Origin: Alentia gelatinosa
Taxonomy: Eukaryota > Annelida > Polychaeta > Phyllodocida > Polynoidae
Assembly (NCBI GenBank): GCA_950022655.1
Contig: OX465589.1
Coordinates: 24,109,626 to 24,173,625, forward strand
Length of the DNA: 64,000 nt
Direction of reading: 5' to 3'
Each line of letters opens with the position of its first letter. Positions within the stretch are counted from its first letter, which is position 1. The translations under genes were made by a program, and so were the position numbers. A model generated the notes under the pieces. The model saw only the letters and a list, made by a program, of their open reading frames with translations. It ran no database searches and had not been told where the DNA came from. Below, piece after piece: positions 23,951 through 34,433 of this stretch.

Positions 23951-25980
23951 GTCTCGTTACATGAAAGTAACATTTCTGCTATAACTGCTTCAAATATATT
24001 GAATATCAAGCTTATTCCCCGTGCTCTCTTCCTCAAAAATCAAAGGTGTGTGTTTGTTTGGGTCGGTCTGTGAGATAGGAATGACTTGTCGGTACCAGTT
24101 TACGATACTTTGAACTTCCATGTCAATTTACAAATGTAACACCAGGTGGTATCGATATTACTGATGACATGCAAGAGTGAGTCCCATATTGTAGTTCCAT
24201 GTAGACAAATTGTGAAAAGCCGGCAACTTCTAAATATCTGCAATCCCTTCGTCCAATGTTTTATCTCTATACCTTCGGTTAAGTTGATACAGGCAGATTT
24301 CGCTGCAGATTACCCATAAACGCCAATAGAGTGCGCAGTAAAATGGCAGTTTACCCACTGTATTTTGTGTTATCGCTTATGTCGTGGGACTAATAGTGAA
24401 GTGTAAATTGAAAGCAAGAATGTTGGGTAAACTAATAAATTGAAATATGGATTTGGCATTCAAAGTCTTAAGTTCTGTTTTACAATTTTAGTATAAGTTT
24501 CATTTAATCTCAGTTTTTCCTTATTTTTTATGAGTCTATAGGAATCTGGTTTAATTGATTTCATCGTCATCATGAGAAACTTGATCTTTCAAAGTAATCT
24601 CTTTAAAAAGTGCATCGTCTATACACGCATGAGAATATGTTATATGTGGTAAATATTTATATATCTATCAAATGGTTGTTGTCAATTTATCAAGAGTACG
24701 ACTTGATCTAATTGAAATGAAGAATTCATAAGAAATCCTATCCTCTTTTCTTTACATTTCATATCAGGCCCTGCAAAATTGGTTATCTTGTTCATCAGCT
24801 AATTGACAGACGCATATTCCAGTGCCTCATTGTTGATCAATGTTGCTTGGATTTTGCCTCAGATTTCATCTTTCTCAATATTGCTTGCATTAATACACCT
24901 AGATTCTTACAATTTGATCAGTTTTTCTATGGAATCATACATGTTTTCGCATAGGCGAGTTGAGATTTAGGCCAGTTGCCCCACACCCCTATATAGCCCC
25001 CACCGCCACAGACCTGCTCAAATATTTGAATATGGACAATAATTTCGAAATCAAACTACTTTTCAGCACATTCACTTCCTACAACGAGGCCCAGGAATTC
25101 CAGGGAGAAGGTGTAGGGAAGGGTAGAATATATGAGTTGCCGTTTATATTGTTTTGTTGACGCCATGACTTGGTCAAATACCACAATGATAATCACACCT
25201 AAGGTGTGGACGATGGGTGTGATCGCAAGGCTGTTGTTTTTTTGCAAGATATGACTGCTGGAATAATCGAGCATGAGATGTCTTATTAATAATTACCCAA
25301 GTCTCACATAGATAAAGATTATGTAAGCCATGTGTGATATTCCTGTGTTATCTCAGCTTTATCTGAAGGATTATTTAGGCGATATGCATGTTTAGTACAC
25401 AAGTTTAAAGCTGGAATTCAAGAGAATCCGATGAAAACACTATATCTTGTCTGAATACAATCTAAATAATCTCATAAACCCAATCCTCCAATGCTAAATA
25501 ATATGTTGCTGTGTAATTATTTGGCCGTGTATCTAATGAACCCAGTCTCATCTCGGACCTAGCGGATAAAGACCATCTACTTCCTCCAAAGACCCGGCCG
25601 CGAGGTTTCTGCTTTGTCAGAGTAACACCTGTCCTCTAACGATGTGCATACCCTCTGCCCTGACTACGACCTACTCGAGCATGTACGTACATTGGTGCAT
25701 GTACCTGTCCGACACTTTGGTTTAACTCAGCGCTATAACCCGGAACTAGTGTTGTAACTGACACTCGGCTTTTCCACGCCACCTAACGGTTTGTACTAAA
25801 TACCGCCCACACGTATGTCCGCCCACTACCCAACCCCCTCGAGTGTTATGACAAAAGTGGCACATCTGTGGGCGATAGGAGTTGAGTTTTGCGTGGTCAC
25901 TAAAAAGCCGTCTGATCACAATTATATTCATGATGTATATGTAATTTAGAGTAGTAGGTTAATAAGAAATTGTATGAAAT
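23951..25980. other. AT-rich intergenic stretch, nothing recognised
   Basis: No supported gene, RNA or clear repeat was seen in these two kilobases. Confidence 0.4.
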
Positions 25981-25989
25981 TCGATTTCT

Positions 25990-26890
25990 CATATTATCTG
26001 TGGGAATCGAAATTCGTCGGGTCGGTCAGAATCGTGTCGCTGTACGCAGTTTGCAGACCCGATCGTAATAGGGTCGGGCATTCCTTGCCTTGGGGTAAAG
26101 CCCATAACTGCATAAGACAGCAACATTTTCCACAGATTCTCACCGATCTGATCACCGATTATAATCGGGAACAAGAATGTCGCAGTCTTATAACCTCAAC
26201 GATGCTTGCCGATCACACCTCTCGACTTTATGACCTTGTACAGCGACCCGGTTCATGGACGCCTTGAGCCCGGGACGATTCGAGCCCTGGACGCCTTGAG
26301 CCTTTCTGTGGACGCCTTGAGCCTACCCTGTGGACGCCTTGAGCCTACCCCATTTTGGTTTCCTTGAGCTTCTAGATCTAAAAAACTTTGAAAAGTGTAC
26401 TTATACTGATTTATAGTCATATATACTCAACCCTAACCCTTACCCAACCCTTTTCTAACCCTAACCCGCTAATCGGAACTAAAATGGAGTAGGCTCAAAG
26501 CGTCCACAGGGTAGGCTCAAGGCGTCCACGTTTTCGCGCTGACAGGAGGCTCAAACGGTAAAAGGCTCAAGGCGTCCAATTCCCCAGCGACCCGATTGAG
26601 ATAAAGATATACAAATCAAAGAGATATACAAATCGATATAAGGCACTTGTAAATCGGACTAGGGGATAGGTAGTATCGCTGTCTTCTCAGAATCGGGAAC
26701 AATCAGTGAAGTGCGTACAGCAACACGATGAAGGTCGGGCAGAATCGGTCATTACCCCCATGCTAGTAGTGCCCGACCCGATTAAAATCGGGTCTGTGAA
26801 GTGCGTACAGCGACACGATTCTGACCGACCAGGCGGATTCGTCGGGCAAAGGTGTGATCGGGCACAATGGTCGGGTCGCTGTCTTATAGG
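25990..26890. mobile_element. Nest of inverted repeats (GGGTCGG / CGACCCG family)
   Basis: The arm at about 26014-26080 includes GGTCAGAATCGTGTCGCTGT and GACCCGATCGTAATAGGGTC. It is matched in reverse at about 26770-26850, with further short copies between. ATAAGACAGC near 26112 is mirrored by GCTGTCTTAT near 26876. It is a non-coding foldback or MITE complex into which the 26.26-26.58 kb element appears to have inserted. Confidence 0.6.
26256..26578. mobile_element. GGACGCCTTGAGCC foldback element, copy 1
   Basis: Four direct copies of GGACGCCTTGAGCC on the left face inverted GGCTCAAGGCGTCC copies on the right, around a ~120-bp centre that contains degenerate CCCTAACCC motifs. A second copy in opposite orientation lies at 33.54-33.84 kb. 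It has no coding capacity and no clear target duplication. Confidence 0.75.
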
Positions 26891-26899
26891 CTTAATGAC

Positions 26900-27430
26900 C
26901 CAGTATTCTTACGACATGGTATATGAATTCAGTATACCATAGGCTATAGCTTTAAATATACCGGGATTTATATCCCTCGTCGTTAACTCTAGTATCCCAC
27001 CAGGTCAGATTTAGTGTCCACCTGTCCCACATAGTCAGGTTTGATGCCCGAAATGTTCAGCTGTTCCACTGTTCAGTGATAGCTATCGGCATACTACAAT
27101 TTTTAAAACAAAATACATTTTAAAAAATACAGTGAATGCTAGGAAAGAAATACTATTAATACTGCTCTTAATCAAGTTATTATGATAAAAGAAATTCCAT
27201 TTTCGAAAATATCCAGGTGATTCAACACAACCATAATCTGGTAATAATAGCCGCTGCGGATTTAAAGCCGCCCCCACCCCTTTTGGATTGGCCAATTTTA
27301 CAATCCAAAAATAAATGTTGGTATAAATATCTTGAACCCAATATCTCTAGGTGGGTCTCAAAAGGTAAAGCTTAACACGAGCTGACCATAAACATTTGAG
27401 AATATGTGGAGGCCCTGAGAAGGGCCTTTG
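26900..27430. other. Non-coding stretch, nothing recognised
   Basis: AT-rich. No gene or repeat was identified. Confidence 0.35.
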
Positions 27431-27539
27431 TGTGGTGTTGAGATCTGATGTGTACGGGGAGTCCGCCCCTTCCGCCAGGCGGCCCGCTCCCACGCCATGC
27501 CCCCACGGGGTCTCGTGCGACGAGCTCCGGGCAGCTACC

Positions 27540-27752
27540 CTGCCGTCAGCCCCTGCCGTCACCGGGCTGTCACGCCGCGCTCTACAGGCTGTCACGCCGC
27601 CATCCACGGACTGTCACGCCGCCGTCAAGGGACTGTCACCTGGCCGTCTCTGAGGCTGTCACGCCTCTCTCCCCGTGCTCTACCCCGCCGTCCCCGGCTG
27701 TCACCCGCCGCCCCGCGTGCTGTCACGCCGCTACAACCCGCCTTCCCCGGGC
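27540..27752. repeat. GC-rich minisatellite, CTGTCACGCCGC unit
   Basis: At least eight imperfect units of ~20-24 bp carry CTGTCACGCCGC or close variants. They lie directly after the stop codon of the minus-strand 109-residue gene, so they would be transcribed in its 3' UTR as GCGGCGTGACAG repeats. Long open frames on the plus strand here come from the repeat and its GC content. Confidence 0.7.
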
Positions 27753-27753
27753 A

Positions 27754-28083
27754 TCACTCGAGTATCTCCATACCCGTGGGGCCCGGCTCATTCACATCGT
27801 CCCAGTCAATATTGTACTCGTCCATGAGCTGATCCTGGAGATCGTCCAGGCGGTCCGCCCTGTCGGTGGCGTACTCCCAGAACATGTTCCTGACGCCCTC
27901 GAGCACGAGGATACGCAGGCGGTGCTGGTAGCGGAAGGAGCGGCGGTTGGCGCGCACGGCGCGGTCATACCTCGTCTTCACCTCGCGGATCTGATTGTTC
28001 ATCAGCACCAGCTGGCGGCACACCGTCTTGAACTTCTTGTCCATGATGCGCATCTCGTGGATGAGTTCCTCCGAGGTCGACAT
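27754..28083 (-). CDS. Uncharacterised 109-residue charged coiled protein
   Basis: I do not recognise a named family. The complete frame begins at an ATG in good context (CACCATGT) and ends in TAA-type stop sequence just before the minisatellite. The protein is rich in Arg, Asp, Glu and Leu, has no signal peptide or membrane segment, and looks helical through residues 5-90. Features are an MDKKFK block (14-19), a basic middle RYDRAVRANRRSFRYQHR (38-55) and an acidic tail from residue 75. Codons are strongly GC-biased compared with the surrounding AT-rich DNA, as in the ASB-type gene nearby, which supports real coding. A TATA-like box and E-boxes lie upstream. It could be a small stress- or signal-induced cytosolic or nuclear protein, but no function is shown. 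Confidence 0.7.
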   Translation of the reverse strand: MSTSEELIHEMRIMDKKFKTVCRQLVLMNNQIREVKTRYDRAVRANRRSFRYQHRLRILVLEGVRNMFWEYATDRADRLDDLQDQLMDEYNIDWDDVNEPGPTGMEILE

Positions 28084-28234
28084 GGTGGAGATCGGGACGT
28101 AAACAAACTTGGGTGGGGGTTCTATCTATCGCTATGCGACACGGGCCGGACGGTTGTATTTGGTCGTCACTGCGGTTATCGTCCTCCCCTGTGGTTTGTG
28201 AATGGCACAGCGATAATGTTGCTTTCGGGTACTC

Positions 28235-28340
28235 ACTTGAAGAGTTGAGTAGACACTGATGTCTCTGAATCTCCAGGCAGTGCTTATAAAGGTAGAAATG
28301 CCCACGTGCGATGACACGCTTGCTTTCTGCACGTGTTCTC
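28235..28340 (-). promoter_or_regulatory. TATA/E-box promoter of the 109-residue gene
   Basis: On the minus strand, TTTATAAG (28290-28283) lies about 200 bp upstream of the start codon. Two CACGTG E-boxes, at 28303-28308 and 28330-28335, lie just upstream of it. A further CACGTG at 28602-28607 and an M-box/CLEAR-like GTCATGTGAC at 28615-28624 lie more distally. A GTGAGT near 28233 could be a splice donor, but no convincing acceptor before the ATG was found. Confidence 0.5.
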
Positions 28341-29390
28341 TGGCTGTGTTGACAGGAGGTGTTCGCTACAATCACTCAGACTGTCAGCGGTCCGTTATGA
28401 CTGTCCGTCTGACCGTTCTGTTATGACTCTTCACACGTCAGTCGGCGTGCTGTGTGTGTGAGTTGAGCAAAGTGTGCACAGTGAGCGTCAAGTGCGACCC
28501 CCTCCCCCACCACCCCCGCACCCCCACCAGCCCCGCACCCGCCCACGCCCGCGCACTCGCACCTCACGCTGGACAAAGCCGTGCCCTCAGCAGCCAATGG
28601 ACACGTGCGGCCGTGTCATGTGACCAGGTAGCGGTGGACAGGTGTCACGGGGGGCGGGCGGCATGTTGAGTGAGAGCTGTCTGCTGTGCGAGTGTCTGAT
28701 GTCTCAATGGAAACCCGAGATGAATGGAAATCTCTTTGTGTGATCGGAAAGTATGGGGGAGTTTACCCGCATTTCAAAGAAACTATATTTGATGGAGTGA
28801 CTGCAATCATTAATAAGCCCTATATCATATGAGGATGCATCAATGTCAAACAAGAACAATCTTCCTAATGAAAGATCCTATTAGGTGTAATAAAGGGTTT
28901 CGGTGCCTATTCCTAAAAGTAAGACAATTCTTACAATAATTAGTCCGCAAATCCTAGATAAGAGATTCAGATACTATTTTCACTTGATATTTTTTAATTT
29001 CGCTTGGTGCAAATTATTCAAAAACTGCTTATATCCCTGATCTTAATTTCGATATTGATTACTTGAAACAAGTACCACCTTAATGGTAGTTGGCGTTTGG
29101 AGTACGCATACTTCTATATGAATGTGTCTAAAATGATATCATTTATTAACCAGTGTCAATTTCATGCTGCCCCAATGATATGCAAGTTCAGTGGAGTATT
29201 TAATGTTTATTCAACTTAACACATCCTAGAAAGTTGTGTTTTTGATTTATTAATTCGACGTAATAAAATCCGAAATTTCTTACTACTCAATTTACATGTT
29301 TGTATCAAAGCGGTCTCCCCTCACAATGGGTGTATTGTTGTTTTCACATCTCAGTGTTATTTAGAGTCTGTGGGTCCGCGAGCTTACGGA
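28341..29390. other. C-rich then AT-rich stretch without a gene
   Basis: 28495-28570 is C/A-rich (CACCCCC-type). 28640-29390 is AT-rich with nothing recognised. Confidence 0.35.
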
Positions 29391-29394
29391 TTAT

Positions 29395-29535
29395 CCGAGT
29401 TAAACAAGCTAAGCCTCGGCGACGCCGGTAAGTCGTATTCACACTGCCGACTTGTCAAAGGGCTGACAGGCGGGAGGCATCCACACTGCAGAAGAACGGG
29501 AGCCGTTACGCGCCTACGGCTTTAGCTTGTTTGTT
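29395..29535. repeat. Inverted repeat around a GC-rich block
   Basis: AAACAAGCTAAGCC near 29402 pairs with GGCTTTAGCTTGTTT near 29517 with one extra base. Between them is CCGGTAAGTC, a strong donor-like sequence. It could be a small MITE or part of a promoter/first exon; I cannot decide. Confidence 0.4.
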
Positions 29536-30248
29536 TTAACACACTTTGAAGCTGCCAGGCCTAACCAGACATGCCGTGATAACTGTACTCTCTATACCCG
29601 CGACCCTACACCCCCTGCCCCCGCTACATACACACACGTAGCCCACCTGTCTCTGTCTGTCTCCACTGAGACCGCTCCCACCCGCCTCAGAGCCCTGTCA
29701 TAATCTCACCAGGTATGCTTTGACGTAGAAAGAGGACTCGCATTTAATTCATCACCTCTTTCTTATTATTGAATCTTCTCTTATTTTTATCCCGTACCAA
29801 TCAATATATGCATTTCTTTTGGTCTGCCATTGTCCAAATGAGCAGAAAAAGTTATATGACTGGTTGTTGGGGCTTTGCTTTGTATCAACTACCAAGTTCA
29901 TCTAGTGACGAAATTCAGACGAAAGGCAAGCATAGTCTCGAACTCCGGACCTAGACTTGCTCAAGTCTTTGGTTATGAACATTCATTAAATGATTAGAGA
30001 AAATGAGGCATACAATTCATTATAGAATGTGTCCTTCCCTGACTGGCCCATGAACCTGTGACTCAGAAGGGGTGAAGGGGTAGGATACAGGGACTGAGGC
30101 CAGTCTACCCCGGACCCTACGTTCCACAGGCAAACACGTGGTATACTGAGTCTATTTGGTTGACTAACCTGTCGGCTTATGAGAAAAATAAATCGTACTA
30201 ATCTCAAACAATTCCACAAATGGATTTCAGTCAGACCTACTTAGCATA
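29536..30248. other. Non-coding stretch, nothing recognised
   Basis: Short microsatellite-like CACACAC and CTGTCTCTGTCTGT runs occur near 29620-29670. No gene was identified. Confidence 0.35.
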
Positions 30249-30397
30249 GTTCATCCACGGATTTGGATGACCTGGATTGGCAACCCAGGCCTGCTGGCTT
30301 ATCTCTCTATGACTCGCTATTGTTCTCGAGTTCCCGTTTTTGCCACCAGGGCGGCACCACAGTAGCAGCAGGTAGTTTTAACCATCAGAAGGCATAG

Positions 30398-31578
30398 AAC
30401 TGGAATTCCAACTATTCTGAGTAGTTTTCTAATTGGGAACACAGCTAAATAGTTTGATTAGGCCTGTAAGATTGGGAATATTTTCAAATTTTGGAGTTTT
30501 CAAGGGTGACTTTTAGAAAATGGGTGATTTCTGAGGGGTACCATGAGCTAAAGTCACCCAAACTCTGTCATTTGTTTGGAAACTCCCAGAAGGGCTAGGA
30601 ATATAATTTTAACTGTTCTGTGTAGCTTTCACGTTGGGGAAGACAGCTTAATACTTAAGCGTGGCTTGGTTGAATGGGAACATTTTTGAAACTTTGACTT
30701 TTCAAAGGTGAACCCCCCAAAATCAGTCATTTCTCAGTGGCGCCATCATCTAAAGTCACCCAAACTCTGCCAATTGTTTGGACTCTCCCAGAAGGGCCAG
30801 GAATATAATTTCAACTGTTCTGAGTAGCTTTCACATTGGGGAAGACAGCTAAATACATAAGCATGGTGGTTGAATGGAAACATTTTTGAAACTTTGACTT
30901 TTCAAAGGTGAACCCCCCAAAATCAGTCATTTCTCAGTGGCGCCATCATCTAAAGTCACCCAAACTCTGCCAATTGTTTGGACTCTCCCAGAAGGGCTAG
31001 GAATATAATTTCAACTGTTCTGAGTAGCTTTCACATTAGGGAAGACAGCATACATAAGCAAGGCCTGGTTAATAGGGAACATTTTTGAAACTTTTACTTT
31101 TCACAGGTGAACCCCCCAAAATCAGTCATTTCTCAGTGGCGCCATCATCTAAAGTCACCCAAACTCTGCCAATTGTTTGGAAACTCCCAGAAGGGCTAGG
31201 AATATAATTTCAACTGTTCTGAGTAGCTTTCACATTGGGGAAGACAGCTAAATACATTAGCAGGGCCTGGTTGACAGGGAACATTTTGGAAACTTTGACT
31301 TTTCACAGGTGAACCCCCAAAATCAGTCATTTCTCTGTGGTGCCCACATCTAAAGTCACCCAAACTCTGCCAATTGTTTGGACTCTCCCAGAAGGGCTAG
31401 GAATATAATTTCAACTGTTCTGGGTAGCTTTCACATTAGGGATGACAGCTAAATACATAAGCAGGGCCGTGCTAACAGGGAACATTTTTGAAACTCTGAC
31501 TTTTCACAGGTGAACCCCCAAAATCAGTCATTTCTCTGAGGCGCCCCCATCTAAAGTCACCCAAACTCTGCCAATTGT
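30398..31578. repeat. ~200-bp satellite array, six direct copies
   Basis: The landmark AATATAATTT recurs at about 30600, 30802, 31002, 31201 and 31402, a period of 199-202 bp. An older first copy lies before 30600. Each copy carries CAAACTCTGCCAATTGTTTG. The unit is the same family as the array at 39.35-42.2 kb. Confidence 0.85.
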
Positions 31579-32105
31579 TTGGGTTGGCAGTCAAAATTCC
31601 CTGATTTTCAAGGGAAAAATCCAGAAAATCCAGATTCTTAAATTGTTCCCATGCCCCTTGGCCTTAATAAGTTACAGCACATTTTGTCTTAAAATAGTTG
31701 GGGCCGGCGGACAAATTTCCCTGAATTCCAGGCAGTCAGTCTTGGGAAACAATTATTTTCAATTCATTCCCATGCCCCTAGGCCTTAATAAAGTATTTGT
31801 CAGTCGATTCCAGGTATGTACCTACATGGGACAGTTGGAATTAGGGTTCTTAGTTCACTAGATTTTTTTAAAGTTACGGCACAGTTGGGTCGGTAGTCAA
31901 AATTCCCTGATTTTTCGAGGGAAAAATCCAGAAATTCCAGATTCTTAAATTGTTCCCATGCCCCATGGCCTTAATAAAGTATTTGTCGGTCGATTCCAGA
32001 TATATACCTACATGGGACAGTTCGAATTAGGGTCCTAAGTGCACTAGATTCTTTTTTAGCAGCGCCACTTTTGAACCCTGGTGGCTTATAATGGAACTTG
32101 TATAG

Positions 32106-32119
32106 GCGTCCTCTAGCGG
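32106..32119 (-). promoter_or_regulatory. CTCF-like motif in element 1 right subterminal region
   Basis: On the minus strand it reads CCGCTAGAGGACGC, 12 of 14 matches to the CTCF core. It sits about 120 bp inside the element end, as the perfect match does in copy 2. Confidence 0.3.
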
Positions 32120-32243
32120 ATCACACGGAAATTAGCGCGCTACCCGCGAAACGCAGTCAAGCATAGCTGAGGCGACCAGATCGTTAAACAAACACGGCAA
32201 TGGCCCGCGTTTCCTATCCAGAGATACAGGTCCGTGGTTCATC

Positions 32244-32540
32244 CATCTGGAGAGTACTATACTGAATTTCCTCAAAGAGGTGTACATGAATTAACCAGGC
32301 ATTCGAAGTATCAACCTAAGTATTGCTGCTTGTACTCTTCCATGCACCTTCTACTAGATGACAGCAGTTAATGATAAACCGCTCACCAGTGCATATGGAT
32401 ATTATAGGTATGGTCAGAATGTATAAGTCACTATCAAAGCCAAAGGGGTAGAGCGAAAACTGACTAGAAAGTGTAGGGCCTATCGGTAAAACAAGCTCAT
32501 GGCAGGATTATTTGTCATTCCTATTTACCCATTTCCGAAC
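32244..32540. other. Non-coding spacer
   Basis: Nothing recognised. Confidence 0.35.
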
Positions 32541-32544
32541 ACTC

Positions 32545-32915
32545 TATAATTACATACCGCTGCTGGGGGTGCAGTAATTATGAGTTATGTAGTGAGGGTG
32601 ATGTGTTTGTCCTGGGCTGATGTTTTCGTCCCGGGCTGCCCATGTGATATAAAGAGCGCCAGGACGAAAACATTGCTGTTGCAGTTACTCGATAAGGGTG
32701 GCCATTTTTCTTGGGGCTATCATAGGTAAAGAAATAACCATTTTTATCGATATTTGAAGGTATATAGGAATAGGGATACCAAGTACCAGTAAGCAAAAGT
32801 CAAAGTTACTCGGTGAGGGCCGGAAAAATTACTTAGTAATTTTTTTTATTCCTCACCTCATAACTTTGAACTTTTGCTCACCGGAACATAGTTTCCCTCT
32901 ATTCCCGCTACTGCT
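32545..32915 (-). mobile_element. Foldback/MITE of the AAAGTCAAAGTTAC family
   Basis: It contains TACATACCGCTG, then a GTGATATAAAGAGCGCCAGG block, TATATAGGAATAGGGATACC and CAAAAGTCAAAGTTAC. An inverted AACTTTGAACTTTTGCTC, near 32866-32883, forms a hairpin around a TTACTTAGTAA centre. Related copies lie at 48.76-48.96 and 49.20-49.70 kb, and an old one at about 5.44-5.56 kb. Confidence 0.65.
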
Positions 32916-33535
32916 ATCCTATCGAGTCTCGCTGCCTATTTTAATACTGCTCTATTGAAAAAAGAATTGATCTATTAAGGTATTTGGAATGGTTTTCAAA
33001 TACATTCTTGTCCTTAACCTTATAAGTCACCTATAATTTGAGAAATATCATTCAGATTTTTTTAGGGCATATTTCTCTTGAACCTCAATTCAATAAGCCC
33101 GTAGATTAAAATAAATAAGGTGCCCTACTTCACTTATCACGAAAAATGAACAATCAACTGACAACATTAAACGTAAACGTTGAAAAGGGATTAATACGAG
33201 TCAATGAAGATGATACTGGAAATAACTTACATTTCCCGGTGATTTGAATGCTGTAATATATTAAGTAAATGCATAAATACAGAGCTTTCGCTAAAACACA
33301 ATGCAGCTTATACACTAGTCCCAATAAGTTCGTTCTCCCTCTTTTGGACAGGTGGAGACATGCGACGTGGGACAGGTTATTTGCCACGATAATGAAAAAA
33401 TGTAATAACCATCAACTTTGTTAGAGTATAGGGATATACTTTTCAGTTGCCTCATATACAACTTAATTTGAGTAAATATCTGACAACGACACAGCAGATT
33501 ACAAATCTACGCTGATAGAAGTCCCTTACAACGGA
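32916..33535. other. AT-rich spacer, nothing recognised
   Basis: No gene or repeat was identified. Confidence 0.35.
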
Positions 33536-33537
33536 AA

Positions 33538-33842
33538 TTCGACGCCTTGAGCCTTTTACTGTTTGAGCCTCCTGTCAGCGCGAAAACGTGGACGCCTTGA
33601 GCATACCCCGTGGACGCCTTGAGCCTACCCCATTTTAGTTCCGACTGGGGGGTTAGGGTTAGAAAAGGGTTGGGTAAGGATCATGGTTGAGTATATATGA
33701 CTATAGATCAGTATAAGTGCACTTTTCAAAGTTTTTACATCTAGAGGTTCAAGGCCACCAAAACGAGGTAGGCTCAAGGCGTCCACAGAAAGGCTCAAGA
33801 CGTCCAAGGCTCAAATCGTCCCGGACTCAAGGCGTCCATGAA
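33538..33842. mobile_element. GGACGCCTTGAGCC foldback element, copy 2
   Basis: Same structure as 26256-26578 but in the opposite orientation. It has GACGCCTTGAGCC arms, the subterminal CTGTCAGCGCGAAAACGTGG, a centre with GGGTTAGGGTTAG and AAAAGGGTTGGGTAAGG, and inverted AGGCTCAAGGCGTCCA copies on the right. Confidence 0.75.
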
Positions 33843-34433
33843 CCCTTACAACTGTGGCCGCGGATCGACCTAAGTGGTATCTATGGTAAAATAGAGGAGT
33901 GTGAAATGATCAGTGTTACCAATTTAACTACTTCTTGAGTTTATTCATGATCGAGTAACATTTTCCTATAATCCATTTAAATGTCTTTTTAACTTTTAAA
34001 CATTCCAATATCTTCTCCACCTGGATCTACCAACTGTATCGAAGGGTAGGTTTTAGTTGAGTTTATACTAAGCTTAATAAACAATGGATAAGATTTGTAA
34101 CTCAGTCAAAACACTTGCCTTGAACTGTGTACTTTTTACACTAATTTGAACTGGTAAATATATTCTTTCTAGAAATTTACAAATATAAAGCTCTCCTTTT
34201 CTGCGAATATATACATTTATTTCTTTATGATTTACAATATGTAATACCCATATAATTATATTCCATATATTCTGTTTCATATCATATATATACACATACC
34301 ATAATCCCAAGCACGGAATTGCACGCATTCACAATGATACAAATATATTCCATAAAGCACTTTTTTTTATATCTAAATACATGAAATACGTAGTCAATAG
34401 AAACACACCCAACATCATCCTAGTACACGTCAG
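33843..34433 (-). other. Presumed 3' UTR/flank of the ASB-type gene
   Basis: TTTATT at 34216-34221 reads AATAAA on the minus strand, about 210 bp past the stop codon, and is a candidate poly(A) signal. The rest is AT-rich with nothing recognised. Confidence 0.4.

Larger units (their letters stand above)
30256..32236 (+). mobile_element. Satellite-carrying foldback DNA transposon, copy 1 (1,981 bp)
   Basis: The left end begins CACGGATTTGGATGACCTGG. The right end, read in reverse, begins CACGGACCTGTATCTCTGGA. Both continue into ATAGGAAAC/TTGGCAAC-type sequence. The perfect 7-bp direct repeat GTTCATC flanks the element at 30249-30255 and 32237-32243. Inside are about six direct copies of a ~200-bp satellite (30398-31578), then about two copies in opposite orientation (31580-32050), then a unique subterminal region. 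There is no transposase. The ends and both subterminal regions match copy 2 (38939-42540) in inverted orientation. The 7-bp duplication fits no common superfamily cleanly. The CACGG start recalls Transib, which however makes 5-bp duplications. Confidence 0.85.

Noticed and set aside
26440..26480. Telomere repeats suggesting a chromosome end
   Set aside because: The CCCTAACCC units are few, degenerate and confined to the centre of a foldback element that has a second copy elsewhere in the window.
27396..28248. Long plus-strand open frames rich in Arg, Pro and Ala
   Set aside because: They run across the CTGTCACGCCGC minisatellite and antisense to the 109-residue gene. Absence of stops follows from GC content.
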